From Pseudomonas sp. TH10 (GTDB taxonomy: Bacteria; Pseudomonadota; Gammaproteobacteria; Pseudomonadales; Pseudomonadaceae), in assembly GCF_016651255.1 (NCBI RefSeq), contig NZ_JAEKEG010000111.1, forward strand, positions 1 through 49,290: a DNA stretch of 49,290 nucleotides, given 5' to 3'. Of this stretch, positions 27,532 through 39,869 are shown one piece after another. The notes beneath the pieces are model-generated. The model worked only from the letters and a program-made list of their open reading frames with translations, did not search any database and was not told the DNA's origin. The first letter of the stretch is position 1; each line of letters opens with the position of its first letter. Both the position numbers and the translations under genes were made by a program.

Positions 27532-27966
27532 CTAATTACCCTTAAAAACTTCGCTAGCCTTATCGATCAATGTATCCCACACTCCAGCAACTCCAAACGC
27601 GTTAGAAACTTTTAAAGCATCACTAGCTGACATACCTCTAGAGACTGCATAGTGTTCAAATCCTGTGCTTAAAGCATTGGATGTCGCCGCCTTTGGAAGG
27701 TCTCCTTTCAAGTAACCAGATAAGATTGATGCTGTCATTGAGCCGTTTGACAACACTGAGGCCACCCCACCGGTAGCGATAATAGAACCTGCTCTCATAA
27801 CAGTTCCTACATCGTTGATCATTTTAGCATTCGCTGCCATGATCCACCGCAGTGTATTTACATCGCCAAAATCAATATTTGCACCTGTAGCGATGCATTC
27901 AGCATTGCCGCTTGACAGGAACCGTGGGACTAATATTTGCAGATTATTAATTTCATCAACATATGC
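27532..27966 (-). pseudogene. Orphan CdiA-CT-like toxin tail without a start codon
   Basis: An open stretch of 144 codons bounded upstream by TAA and with no credible start. It reads AYVDEINNLQILVPRFLSSG, NAECIATGANIDFGDVNTLR, WIMAANAKMINDVGTVMRAG, SIIATGGVASVLSNGS, ending GVWDTLIDKASEVFKGN. The hydrophobic Gly/Ala-rich middle suggests a membrane-active segment. Headless toxin tails followed directly by an immunity gene are a known feature of CDI loci (orphan modules that can recombine onto cdiA). It has a decayed homologue at 26785. Confidence 0.6.
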
Positions 27967-28017
27967 TTACCGTAGCGGCAGAAGCTTATTTACCGAACAA
28001 CTTGCTTCTGCACCATC

Positions 28018-28218
28018 TTATACGTTAGGCAAAGTCCACCATCGACAACTGACCTCAGGTTCAAATATCACCCTGGCCTCCGAAATTGACTCGAGAATCT
28101 CAAATACAATATGCACTCCCGCCCCCGAACTATCCCGCACCAACTCAATAGAGCTGACATTTTCCGACGAAATAACTGCCAGCTTGCATTGAAAGTCTCA
28201 GCACGACCTGGGCACCAT
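28018..28218 (-). other. Open stretch with an in-frame TGA, possible broken second immunity gene
   Basis: ATG 28218 overlaps the stop of the upstream candidate immunity gene (TAATG). The frame reads MVPRSC, a TGA at codon 7, then DFQCKLAVISSENVSSIELV, RDSSGAGVHIVFEILESISE and ARVIFEPEVSCRWWTLPNV. The residues after the TGA look like a real small protein. It is most likely a pseudogene or an immunity gene with another start. I do not recognise it. Confidence 0.35.
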
Positions 28219-28688
28219 TAACTCACAGAGGTAAGGCTCACCCCCTCACTGATCACTATTTCCTCCGGAATCTCATCATAGACAAAAAGCTCATCACCTA
28301 AGTTTAAAATGGACAGGCAAAAACCGTTATCAAACGAGAAAGCAACGCCTATCACTACGTCTTCTACCAAGGACTGCACAAGCGATGCTGACACTAAGTT
28401 CCTTCCTACCACATCGGAAAAATAAAGCTCACCAGAGATGCAAAAAATGTCTTGCCTGCCGTATTCACCTAGATCGCAGCTTGAAATCGGATCCAAAGAA
28501 AAACAGATAGATGCACCATCAGGTCCGCCATAGAGTTTCCCAATTTCGGAATTTTCAAATAGAAGGCCAACCTCTTGTGGGGCAGAATCCCTCTCGGAAG
28601 AGAAAACATGGAATAGAGCATTTACTGACAGTAGTTTCTTACCGAGCACTGTTAAGAGCCAGGAAATCATAAGCCTACGTGCGTTCAT
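28218..28688 (-). CDS. Candidate CDI immunity protein
   Basis: 156 residues. Its ATG (28688) overlaps the tpsA stop as TAATG, and GGGAGG in the last tpsA codons provides the ribosome-binding site, so translation is coupled to the toxin. The sequence (MNARRLMISWLLTVLGKKLL, later GGPDGASICFSLDPISSCDL and EDVVIGVAFSFDNGFCLSIL) matches no family I can name, as is usual for immunity proteins. Acidic composition fits a protein that binds a basic nuclease. Position directly after the toxin C-terminus is the main evidence. Confidence 0.65.
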   Translation of the reverse strand: MNARRLMISWLLTVLGKKLLSVNALFHVFSSERDSAPQEVGLLFENSEIGKLYGGPDGASICFSLDPISSCDLGEYGRQDIFCISGELYFSDVVGRNLVSASLVQSLVEDVVIGVAFSFDNGFCLSILNLGDELFVYDEIPEEIVISEGVSLTSVS

Positions 28689-31600
28689 TACCTGACACCT
28701 CCCTTCAGTGCGCTCTGTACAGATGGATTCTGAGTCACCCCATCCTTCAGGATAGTAACGAACGTTCCATCAGGCTTTGTAACAACTACATCATTACCCT
28801 TAACTCTGAAAAACACATCACCCCGTGCGCCATTTGCTCCTTGCCCAGCAAAAGTCCCAGGTATTACCTTTTCAGGGTTACTCCCAACGTCATGAATTTT
28901 ATCGAGCACCATTTTACGATCTGCTGGACTAGCCGCGTTGCCGCCGAAATCTTCAACGTGCTTACCGAGTTTTTTACCTAGCTGCTTTGAATCCATCTTA
29001 AATGCTGCACCAGCACCTACGCCACCTGCAGGAATAGATGTGGCACCAGGTTTAGGAAGAAGGCCGGACACTTCCCCTTTTGCACCACCGATACCACCAG
29101 GCCGCATCCCCCCAAGCACGGTACCCAGCATTGCTCCAGCAAAGGCAGTAGAAAATCTGGAATCGTCACCATCTCTAGCGGCTGCGAGTTCGGTAGCGAT
29201 TTCAGAACCAGCAGCAATATTACTGTTGGTGATGAGTACGCCTACGATGGCGGCCTGATTGTATTCGCCACGGGCTTTCAGATCGTTTGCCAGGGCCCTG
29301 AGCTTTGGATCATCCTTCAAAAGTTGCGTCGACAACGCGTCACAACCCGTCGGATCGCTTTGACAGAGCGAGCTCAACTCTTTGTTTCTGTTCTCATCAA
29401 GCTCGGCGTAATGCTCCCGAACCCTGTTCTTACCCTCTTCAGTCGACTGACCGTCGACCTCTCGCAGCATTTCTACGACTTCTTTGTGATTCAGGTAGTT
29501 GTACTGCGTAGCGTTCTGCGCCACCCACGCCCCGGTTTGCAGGCTGTCGCCATCCGCATCCCGCTGCGTTGCCGCCGCGAGCACACCCACCAGTTGCGAG
29601 GTCATGCTCAGCAGGTTTTCGTTTCCACCTACCAACCTATCGAGCTGGACGACCAAGGCTTCGTTGGCGCCTGCCGCGAGTGCGCCGGTCTTGAAGTCGC
29701 CGCCGCTGACTTGTGCCAACAGGCCACCGACCATGGCGTGAATCATCACCTTGGACGGACTACCATCGACCGACGGGATGTAATCCCCCACCACATTAAA
29801 ACTGGCCGCCGCCAAGGTATTGAACAGGGTGCTTTGGAGGGCGCTGCCCAGATCACCGCCCTGCCCCATGATCTTGTTCAGCGCCACCGAGGTTCCGTTT
29901 TGCAGGCCCTGATTGGCGGCGAACTGGCCGATACCCTTCCACTTATTCAGGTTGGTGGTGACCTTGCCCGTGACGGAGTCAGTGGTGGTGCCGGTCCAAT
30001 TGTCGAAGTAGCCAGCGGTCAAGCCCGCAGTGGCGCCGGAGACGAGGTAGCCTTTCAGCGCACCGCTGGACGTGACATCTTTTACAACGGCACCAAGATT
30101 GCCCTGGTTGTTGATCGTACTGATCGCCGCGCCGCTGGCAGCCGAGGTCAACACCGCCGTCGCCGCTACGTTAGCCCAACCTGCTGCTGTGGCAGCTCCG
30201 GCAGCAGACGTGCCTGCTGCTGCCATGGCCGTTCCCGACCCCGCAGTGGCTCCCGCTGCGGAGCCCACTGCGCCACTCGCGGCGCCGGCAGTCAATGCGG
30301 TCACAATGATGATGATTGCCAGCATCGCGCCTTGGCCAAGACTCGAATGGCTGTACTTGAAGCTGTCGTGGGTTTCCTGGACCAAACGCCAATCCACATC
30401 CCCACGCTGCTCCGCGTCCTTGAGCCAGGCCAAGTTCGGATCGGCCTGCACCATGGCATCAATGGTCTCGCCCACTGACTTCTGGTCGATGGCCTTGAGG
30501 TCGATGTTCAAGCCGTTCGCGGCGTTGATCGCCATCTGCCCTTGAGCCACCAACTGGCTCTGGCGCAGGGTTTCATCGGTGTTGCCTTTGCCCGAGGCGG
30601 AGTTCCAGGCCAGGTCGCCTTTGCTCTTTTCGTGGCTCTCCTGGTGCATGTCCTTGACGGCTTCGAAGGTGATGCTGCCGCCACTTTGCAGGGTCTGGTC
30701 ATTGCCGCTGTCGAGCTTGGCGCCCTGGTACAGCTGATCTCCGCCGCTGACCAGCGTCAGGTCGCCACCGGTGTTGATTTGGCTGCCGATGTGCTTGATG
30801 TCGGTGACTTCGTCACGCTGGGTTTCCTTGCTGCCCCAGCCGCCCTTCTTTTCTTTGTCGTACAGCGAGTAGTCGCTGTCTTGCGCGGCGAGCAGTTGCA
30901 GGTTGCCGCCGGCGACCAGGTAGGCTTCCTGGCCGGCGGTGACGGTGCTGGCGATGAGCGTGAGGTCCTGGCCGGCGCCGAGGGTGACGTTACCGCCGGC
31001 GTTGAGGCTGGTGCCGACCTGGCTGACGTGGTCTTCCTGGGCTTCGACTTTGTGGGTTTTGCTGTAGCTATGGTCTTCGCTGGCGGCGGCGGCCAAGGTG
31101 AGGTTATTGCCGGCGTTGAGGGCGAGGTCGCGCTGGGCGTCCAGTTGGCTGGCGACGATGGCGAGGTCGTGGCCGGCGTTGATGGACAGGTCGCGGCCTG
31201 CTTCGAGGCTGGCGCTGTGTTGGGTGATGGCGAGGTCGCGGTTTTTGCTGCCGTGTTCGTTGCTGTTGAGTTGTGTGGCCGAGCCGAGGGTGACGTCGCG
31301 GCCGGCGCTGATGCTGGTGTCGCGGCCGCTTTGCAGGACGCCGCCGAGGTTGTTGAAGTCGCGGCCTGCGGTGATGGTCAGGTCGTTGGCGGCTTCGATG
31401 CGTGCGGCGTTGTCGACGAAGTCGCGGTGCTGGGTGTTGAAGCCGTTGCTGCTGTCGTGGCCGGTGACGGTGCGTTCGTTGCTGATGTCGCCGGTGAGGC
31501 TGGTCAGGCTGACGTCGCGGCCCTTGATGATGCCGCCGGCGTGGTTGGTGAGGTCGTTGCCGGCGAGCAGGTCGAGGCGATTGCCGGCCTGCACCAGGCC

Positions 31601-34600
31601 GCTGTTGACCAGGTGGTTGCCGGCCATGGCGGCGAGGTTGCCGGTGGCCTTGAGGGTGCCGGCGTTACCGAGGTTGTGCCCGGCGATCAGGCTGACGTCC
31701 TGGCCCTGGATCAGCGCGCCGTTGGCGGCCAGGCGGTTGTCGGACTGGGCCAGGTACAGCACCGGGACCATGACTGGCTGGCCGTCGACGATTGCGGTTT
31801 CCAGCCAGACGATGTCGTGGGTCAGGGCCGCTACTTGCTCGGCGGTGAGGCTGACGCCCAGCGACAGCATCAGCGAGTCCTTGCTGGCGATGGCGTTGTC
31901 CATCAGGTAGCGGAACATGTCTTCGTCGGAGGTCAAGCCGTCGAGATAGCGCTGGCCGGTGTGGGCGACCACGGCTTGCTGGATCAGCTGCTGCTCGTAG
32001 AAGCCGTCGCCCAGGCGCTTGGCGCTGTCGTCGGGGTTATAGCCGAGTTGACTGAGCAGGTAGTCCGAGCTCATGAATTGCTTGAGGTCGGTGAGTGCCG
32101 GGTTGGTTTCGATCAGGTATTTATGCGGCTGGGATTGCCCGGTGTTGCCGGGCAGGCCCTGGACCTTGGCCACACTGACCGCGCCAGCCAGGTTGCCGGA
32201 CGGTTCGGCGCTGATGTCGCGCCCCTCGGTGCCGGGTATGGCTTGTTGCCGCTCGGCCGCGCCGACGCTGGCCTCGCCGAGGTTCCAGCTGTGCGGGCCG
32301 GTGTCGCCCTGGGTGCTGCCCTGGCCACTGAGGCGGAACAGGCCGTTCTGCCCGGTGGGCAATTCGAACCCTGGCAGCGCCAGTGGGTTGATTTGCTGTT
32401 GTGCCAGGTCCGGGGGCAGTTGCTGGTTGAGGGTCACGCGGGTGGAAAATGCGTTGCCCGGGGCGCTGGTGTTGGTGCTCGGGCCGCTGCCGACGTACTC
32501 GAAGCCGGCACGCACCACGCTGTTGTCGAAGTCGTTCTGGGTGGTGATGTTGACGTTGCCGCCGGCCTGGATGATCGCGGCGTAGCGTTGGTCGCCGGTG
32601 CTCAGTTGGGTCACGCGACCAAACTGCGGCAGTTCGGCTTCGGTGGTGCCGATGAACTGGCTCATGGCCGCCGCCAGGCCGCCGAGGTTGCCGGCGTCGT
32701 AGCCGTTGCCGTGCAGCCAGTAACGGTCGGTGAACGCCTGGGCCATGTTGACCCAGCCGCTGCCGTTGCTGGCGCGTTGGGTACGAAACACGCGCACGGT
32801 TTCGGTATCGGAGGTCTGTACGCCGGTGTTGGTGAGGTTGTTCAGCGTGGCGCTCAGGTTGCCGCTGGTGGCCAGGGTGCTGCTGTGGTTGAGCAGGTCG
32901 CCGCCGTTAAGAATCAGGTCGCCACCAGCGGTGATGCTCGACGCGGCACTGGCGGCGGTGACTTGCAGTTTTCGCGCTGCACGATTTCCCAGACGCGGTT
33001 TTGCTTGCCGCCGCAGTCGCCGGCGTTGACGCCTTCGATGCAGGGGATTTGTTCGATTTTGGCGGTGTAGATGCCCTCGTCAGAGACCGTCAGCAGCGCA
33101 CGGATGTTCTTGATGGTGCTGGCGGCCAGGCTCATGCGGCCGTCGCTCTGAATCAGGCCGGAGCTGTTGACGATGCTGGAGGCCCAACCACCGTAGCCGT
33201 CACGGTCGATGTCCAGGTCGCCCAGGCTGTAGAGGCTGGCGTAGCTGTTGGTGAGCGATGCGACGCGCAGGCCCATGTCCCAGCCACTGAAGATCAGGCC
33301 GTGATCATTGAGCAACGCTGCCGTGGTGAGGGTGAGGTCCTGGCCGCTGCCCAGGGTGCCGTAGTTGTTTACGGCGCCGGCCTGCAGTATCAGGTCGGCG
33401 CTGGAGGTCAGGCGCCCGTAGTTGTTCAGCACGCCGGCGACGGTGATCAGGCTGTCGCCGCCGCTGGCGATGCTGGCCACTTCAGGCAGGTTCAATTGCC
33501 CGGTGCTCAGGGTCAAGTCACCCCGGCTGCTCAGGCGACCCTTGCCGGTGTAGAGGCCGCTCAGGCCCAGGTCCAGTCTGCCGTCGCTGGCGATCAGGCC
33601 GTCGTTGCGCCAGTTCACGCCGGTGCCGATCAGGCTGCTGGCGGCCAGCAATTGGCCGCTGGCGCTCTGGGTGAAGTCGTTGACGTTGACGCTCAGGCGC
33701 CCGGCCTGGATGACGCTGCTGTTGGTCCACTGGTCGGCCGTGAGGTCAGGCCGCCCCGGGTGATGAGGTCGCCGCCGGCATTGATGACGTTGGCGGTGGC
33801 GATGTCGAAGGTGCCGTCGCCAACGTGCAGCACGGTGCCGCCGGTGTTGAGGAAGCTGCCCAGGCCCAGGCTTAGGTCGGTGTTGGCGCTTTCCAGGGTG
33901 CCGTGGCGGTTGTTCAGCAGGCCCGCGATTTGAAAGCGGCTGGCGCCTTGGGTACCGAGGGCGCGCAGTTGACCGTCCTGGTTGTCCAGGTGGGCGGCGG
34001 CGATGTTGAGGATGCTGTCGCTCTCGAGGATGCCTTGGGCATTGCTCAGGGCACCGGCCAGGCTGAGGTCGATCTGTTGAGCGGCGATCTGCCCTGCGCG
34101 GTTGTTCAGGTCGGCGCCGTTGACGCTGAGGCGTTGTGCGGCGTAAAGGCCGCCACTGCGGTTATCGAAGTGGCCGGTGTTGAGGAGCACATCGCCCGAT
34201 TGAGCGGCAAGGCGCCCGCCCTGGTTGTCGATACTGGCCGTCGTCAGGTTCAGACGCTCGGCCTGGGTGGTGCCGCCCCGGCGGCTGATCAGGTCGATGC
34301 CGTTTTGCAGCCAACCGCTGAGGGTGGCGGTCAGTGTGGCGTGCAGGCTGGCCAGGACGCCGCCGCGGTTATCGAGGTTGCCGGCGTTGAGGTTGAGGTC
34401 ACCGTCCTGGGCGAGGATACGACCTTGCTGGTTGTCGATATCACCGGCGACGTCCAGGGTCAGCACGCCCTGGCTTTGCAGGGTGCCTTGGCCGTTGCTC
34501 AGGCGTGCGGCTTGCAGTTGCACATCGCCGTGCTGGCTGTAGATCAGGCCGTCGGCGTCATTGTGCACCACGCCCGTGGCGGTCAGGGTCAGCTGGTCGT

Positions 34601-37600
34601 TGGCGGCGACGGTGCCACGCTGACGGTTGTCCAGGCCGCCCGTCAGGAGGGTGAACAGCCCCTGGCTGGCGAGTTGGCCGCCCTGGTTATCGACCTGGCT
34701 GGCGCTCAGGCGCAAAGGCCCGGCGCTGGCGAGTTTGCCCTGGGTATTGGTCAGGGCGCCGAGCAGGTTGAGGGTGACGGCGTTGTTGCCGATCAGGCTG
34801 GCGCTGCTGTTATCCAGCGCGTCGGCGGTGATGCCCAGGGCCTGCGCGGCACTGATGGCGCCGCCGCGGTTGTTGAGGGTCGAAGCCTGGACGGTCAGGG
34901 CAGCACCGCTGTCGATCTGGCCACCCTGGCTGTTGTTCAACTCAGCGTCGACGGTCAGTGCCTGAGCGGCGGCGCTGGAGAGTATTCCGCCGTTGCGGTT
35001 GTCGAGGCTGCCGGCGTTGACCGTCAGGTTGTGCTGACTGACCAAGGCGCCGGCATCGCTGTTGAGCAAGGCGTTTTTGACGGCTACCTCAAGGTTACCG
35101 TTGCGGCTGGAGAGCGTGCCGTTATTGCGGTTGTCCAGGTTATTGGCGTTGACGACCAGCCCTTCCCAGCCGGAAATCAGGCCGTTCTGGTTGTTCACGC
35201 CAAGGCCGTCGAGCGTCAGGTAGTGGCTGCTGATCAGCTTGCCGTTGTGGTTATCGAGGTGGCGGCCGGCGAGTGCAAAGCTTTGCTCGCTGGAGATCTC
35301 GCCGCCTTGGTTGTTCAGGTCGCGCAGCTGGTGGATGCTCAGCGCACCGGCGGTGGTGATCAGGCCACCGGCGTTGTTCAGGTCGCCGCCTGCCGCGCCG
35401 AAATCCAGGGCGATGGCGCTGCCCAGCAGCGATCCGCCGTTCTGGTTGTTCAGCGCGGCAGTCTGGATATCGAGGCGCTGGGTGGCGTTGATCAGGCCGT
35501 GAGCCTGGTTGTCCAGCAGGCCGTCGACGCTCAGGTCGAGGGTGTCACGGCTGGTCAGGGTGCCGCCCTGGTTGTTGACGCTGGCGGCGCGCACGTCGAG
35601 GGCCGATGCGGCGATCAGGCCTTTGAGGTTGCCCAGCGCCTGCTCCACGCGCACGGTCAGTGCCTGGTTGCTCAGCAGTTTGCCGTCGCTGTTGTCCAGG
35701 CTGTTGGCGGCGAAGGTAAAGGCTTGGGCACTGGAGATTTCCCCGCCCTGGTTGTTCACTTCGTTGAGGTGGCCGAGCATCAGCAGCGGTGCGCTGATCA
35801 TGCCGTTCTGGTTGTTCAACTGGCCGTGATTGAGGTTCAGGTTCAGCGCGCTGTTGCTGAACAACATACCGCCTTGTTGGTCCAGGCCGGTGACGTTGGC
35901 GGTCAAAGTCTGGTCGCTGGCGATGCGGCCGGTGTCCTGGTTGGTCACCTGGGTGGCCGTCAGTTCGAGGGTATCGCTGCTGGTCAGGTGCCCGCCCTGG
36001 CTGTTATCCAACGCGCCCGTGCCGAGACGCACAGGACCCTTGCCACTGATGTTGCCGCGCTGGCGGTTATCCAGGCTGGCGCTGTGCAGACTGAGGCTGG
36101 CGTCGGCGACCAGTTGACCGCCCTGGTTATCGACCACACCCAGGCTGGTCAGGCTGAGTGCACCGGCACTGGACAGGCTGCCCTGGCGGTTGTTCAGGCT
36201 GGCGGCGCTCACCGTCAGTGCGCCTTCGCTGTTGATCGAACCGCCAAGGTTGGCCAGGGCACCGTCGAGACGGATATCCACTGCCGACAAGGCACTGACC
36301 GCCCCGCCGCCGTTGTCCAGGGTCTGGCCGGCCAATGAGACACGGCCCTTGGCCTGCAGCAAGCCCTGGTTCTGGTTGAGCACTTGCGCGACTCCAAGGC
36401 TCAGGTCCGTGCCGGCCAGCACCTTGCCGCCGTCACTGTTGTTCAGTTGCTGGCCGCTCAGGTTCAGCGCTGCCGAGCTGGAAAGCTCCCCGCCTCGGTT
36501 ATCCACCGTATCGACCTGGACGGTCAGCACGTTGGCCGCGCCGAGCAAGCCGTTGTGGCGGTTATCGAGGGTGGTGCCGGTGAGGTTCAGGTTGCCCTGG
36601 GCGATCAATTCACCGCCCTGGTTGTCCAGGTGCGTCACGCTGAGATCAAGATCGCCGGTAGCGCTGACCCGTCCATCCTGGCGGTTATCCAAGTGACCCA
36701 CCTGCGCCTGGAGCGCGCCGCGACTGTTGATCAGGCCCTGTTGGTTGAGCAGTTGGTCCGAATGCAGGGCAAGGCGGTTGTGGCTGAGCACCCGCCCTTG
36801 CTCACGGTTGTCCAGCGTCGCGGCAGTGACCTGCACGCCGTTTTGCGCACTCAGCGTGCCGCCACGGTTGTCCAGGGTTTGGCTGACGCCCGCGTCGAGG
36901 TTGCGACTGGCCGTCACGCTACCGCTGTTGCGCAGGTGCTGCGTACGGAGGCTGATATCGCCGACGCTGTTGCGGCTGTTGTCGGCGTTGACGCCGGCTT
37001 CGATGATGCCGCTGTTGGTCAGCTGGCCACCGGCGCTCAGGCTGATGCGATCACGGGCAGCCAGGCTTTGCCGGTTGCTTGAGGCGCCGCTGGTTTTAAC
37101 CTCCAGGGTGGTGCCGGCGTAGACCGGACCTTGCGCCTCCAGGCTCGCCGCCTTGACGCTTATGCCTTGGCTGGACGCGGCCTGGGACAAGGTCAAATGA
37201 CCATTGGCATCGATCTGGATATCGCCACCGCTGGCGGCCAGGTTGCCGGCCAACCGTACCCCGACACCGGCTTCGGTGCCCACCAGTTTGATGGCGCCGG
37301 CGTACATGCCACCCAGCGCGGTGGAGTCGATGGCCAGCTGTGGCTTGACGCTGCCGTCGTCCGCACGCGCCGTGGCATTGAGGGTCTGTGCGTCAACGTC
37401 GTTGCGGCCCGCGATCAGGGTCAGGTTGCGAGCGTTGATCTGCGCATTGAGCCTGGCCGTGCGGGTGATGATCTCGAAGCTGTCGACGTTGCCGGCATTC
37501 AGCCCCGCACCCTCGATGCTCACACTGCCGCCATCGACCTGAAAGTGATCGAGGCGTCCGTTGTTCAGGATCGGGGTGCCGGTGGTGAGGGTGGCACGTG

Positions 37601-38111
37601 GGGTGTTGATGAAGCCGCAGCCGTTACAACTGATGCCATAGGGGTTGGCGACGATGACGCGCGCCGCTGGCCCCGCGACTTCGGTGTACCCGCGCAGGTG
37701 GCTCGGGTTACCGCCGTTGACTTCATTGAGAATGGTGCTGGCCGCCGAGCCCTGCAGGTGCGGGTTGCCGAGAATGATCCCGCCCAGTTGCGTGGCCTGG
37801 GTGCGCGTCGTGGCGTTGTTGAGGATCACCCCGTTGGCGCCGACGTTGTAGTCGCTGAACTGATTGTGCGACAGGCCACTGGCATTGGGCGCGGCGATGT
37901 TGACGATGGGCACGCCATTGCCGGCCTGGCCCAGTGAGGTGCCGGGGCCGCTGACCACAATGCCATCGGCCTGCACCAGCAGCGGCTGCCAGAACAGCGC
38001 ATTGGCCAGGATCAGCGCCAGGCCGCGCTTGGGCAGGCCGCAGAAGCGTTCAGGGCTTGCAGGGGCGGCATAAAGCTGGTGGGCACGGTGGGCGAAGGGA
38101 CGGGTCGGCAT
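28688..38111 (-). pseudogene. cdiA: Giant two-partner-secretion exoprotein, CdiA/filamentous-haemagglutinin type (two frameshifts)
   Basis: About 3,141 residues when two one-base contractions are restored (GG at 33744-33745 and TT at 32963-32964, plus strand). Minus-strand order: an extended signal (to about residue 48), the TPS domain with NPYGISCNGCGFINTPRA, about 1,000 residues of LDNRGG-type haemagglutinin repeats, a second repeat block (RDLSINAGHDLAI), a hydrophobic Ala/Gly stretch, a DUF637-like pretoxin region (GIGQFAANQGLQNGTSVALN), NYLNH at the presumed toxin boundary, and a C-terminal domain GKHVEDFGGN ... VFFRVKGNDVVVTKPDGTFV that resembles the colicin D/BECR nuclease pattern (KHxxDFG ... 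VVV...G.F). Exported through TpsB; delivers the tail into neighbours. The immunity gene overlaps its stop. Confidence 0.85.
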
Positions 38112-38149
38112 ATCAATCTCGATGCAACAGGGCGTTGTCGGCAGTGGGG

Positions 38150-39869
38150 TTACAGGAAGAAGTCCAGGCGAAAGTAGATCGGCGCTTCACGCTCCGTCAT
38201 CGCGGCCGGGCGTTTCAGGGAATGGGCGAAGGTCACGCCGGCAGACAGGTGCTGGCCGCGGGCAAACAGCTCCAGCGAATGGCTGGAGAGCCGCCCGTGC
38301 TGATCACCGTTGTAGCGCTCGTGGGTAATTACGCCTTGGTCGTAGCCCAGGCTGGCGCCGTATTCGGCCAAGGCCGGGCGTAACCAGGCCAGGGTCAGCG
38401 GGTGCGCCCAGCGCAGGTCGTTGCGCCAGTAGGCGCCGCTGTCGCCGCTCAGCTGCTGGTCCTTGAAACCGCGCAGCGAGGACGCGCCGCCGAGGCTGAT
38501 GCGTTGCGCGCTGAACAACACATCGTCGGTGTGCTGGCCGGTGACCAGGCTGGTGAGAACTCATGGACTCCCCCGCCAGGGTGAAAGGCTGCAGGTAACT
38601 GGCGGTGGCGGTGTACTTGCGAAAACGCGCCTCGGGTTCACCGGGGCCGGGATGCCCTGCGCTTTGCGCGTCGAAGGCGCCAATGCCCTGTTGCAGGCCC
38701 AGGTCTAAGTTGATGAAGGCGCTGGCGACCCGGCGACCGTGGTTGATGCCCCACTGCAGCTCGCTCAGCCGATTGCTGCTCAGGTCCAGGCGGCTGTCCT
38801 CGATGTAGGCGTTGGTGCGCAGGTGCGCGACACCAAGGCTCATCGAGGTCTTGCTCAAGCCGTCGCGATGGATCACCCGTTCTGCGCGCAGCAGGTGGTG
38901 CTGGCTGTCGCCCGATTGCTTGAAGTCGAAACCATTGGCCTGGACCTGCGAGCGGTAATCGCTCTGGCTGTAGCTGTAGCTGAAGTTCCACCAACCCCAG
39001 GTCAGGCTGTAATAGAGCATGGCGTTTTGCGAGGTCTTGCGCCGATCGCTGACGGCATCGTGGCCACCGCGCAGCACCAGTTGATCGGCCAGGCCCAGGG
39101 GGCTGTCCCATTCCAGGGCGGTGCCCCATTGCTGTTCACCGGTGGATTTTTGCCCGTCGTTGTTGCGCGACACGCTCGCGCGCCAGGGTTTTTGCGCCGT
39201 GTTCTCCACCCTGACTCGGGTGCCGCCCACCTGCGCGCCCGGCGCCAGTTCCATGCGGGCCTGGTTTGATGGCAACCGGTTGAGCTGGTCGACCAGTTGC
39301 TCGATCTGACGCAGGTTCAACAGCTCGCCATCGGCACCGGGAAACGCCATGGCCAGTTCACGCGCCGACAGCCCGCTGTCCTCTGCGCGGTCCAGGCCTT
39401 CAAGCGTGCCTTCGACCACGAGCACCCTGAGGTGGCCGCTGGACAGGTCCTGTTGAGGCAAATAGGCGCGACTGGTGACCAGCCCGCTGGACAGGTAGTA
39501 CTCGGTGATGACCTTGAGCAGCTCATTGAGCCGGACCACGCCCAGGCATTGGCCGAGGTAGGGTTTGAGCAGGCGCGAACGCGCGCCGGCGGGCAGGTGC
39601 CCGGCGCCCTCGATGTCGATCGTGTCGATGGCAAAGCACCGGGAATCAGCAGGCATGGCCGGTGCGTCTGGCATGCTCGGGCTGCCGGGCAGCGCCTTGA
39701 GCTCTTCCAGCCGCTGGCGCTGCTCTTGCAATAAGCGATTCTGGCGATCACGGATAATATCCTGATCGCCGGGATTGGTGACAGGCGCGGCCAAAGTGCT
39801 GCTGATAACGCTTATATAAATAAACGAAACGCACGTAAGGAATTGCGCCCTCGACAGTAATGAGGGCAA
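38150..39869 (-). pseudogene. cdiB: TpsB/CdiB outer-membrane transporter of the ShlB/FhaC family (one-base frameshift)
   Basis: Omp85-superfamily barrel that secretes the adjacent TpsA protein. Signal peptide MPSLLSRAQFLTCVSFIYIS (cleavage after about residue 28), then a Gln/Arg-rich helix, a POTRA domain (CFAIDTIDIEGAGHLPAGAR, VVEGTLEGLD) and the barrel (ASVSRNNDGQKSTGEQQWGT; RISLGGASSLRGFKDQQLSG). The last part contains the ShlB L6-type SLRGF motif and ends YFRLDFFL. An extra base near 38558-38559 shifts the frame; removing it gives SLTSLVTGQHTDDVLFSAQR and 572 residues, normal for the family. It is followed by tpsA after 38 bases. Confidence 0.88.

Noticed and set aside
28018..28218. Selenocysteine reading of the in-frame TGA
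   Set aside because: No SECIS-like hairpin directly after the TGA and no selenoprotein family; decay is simpler.
30542..33070. 842-codon open frame on the plus strand opposite tpsA
   Set aside because: It is the antisense of the haemagglutinin repeats; the Val/Ala/Gly-rich translation with no domain is a codon-bias shadow. The same applies to 33903-36338.
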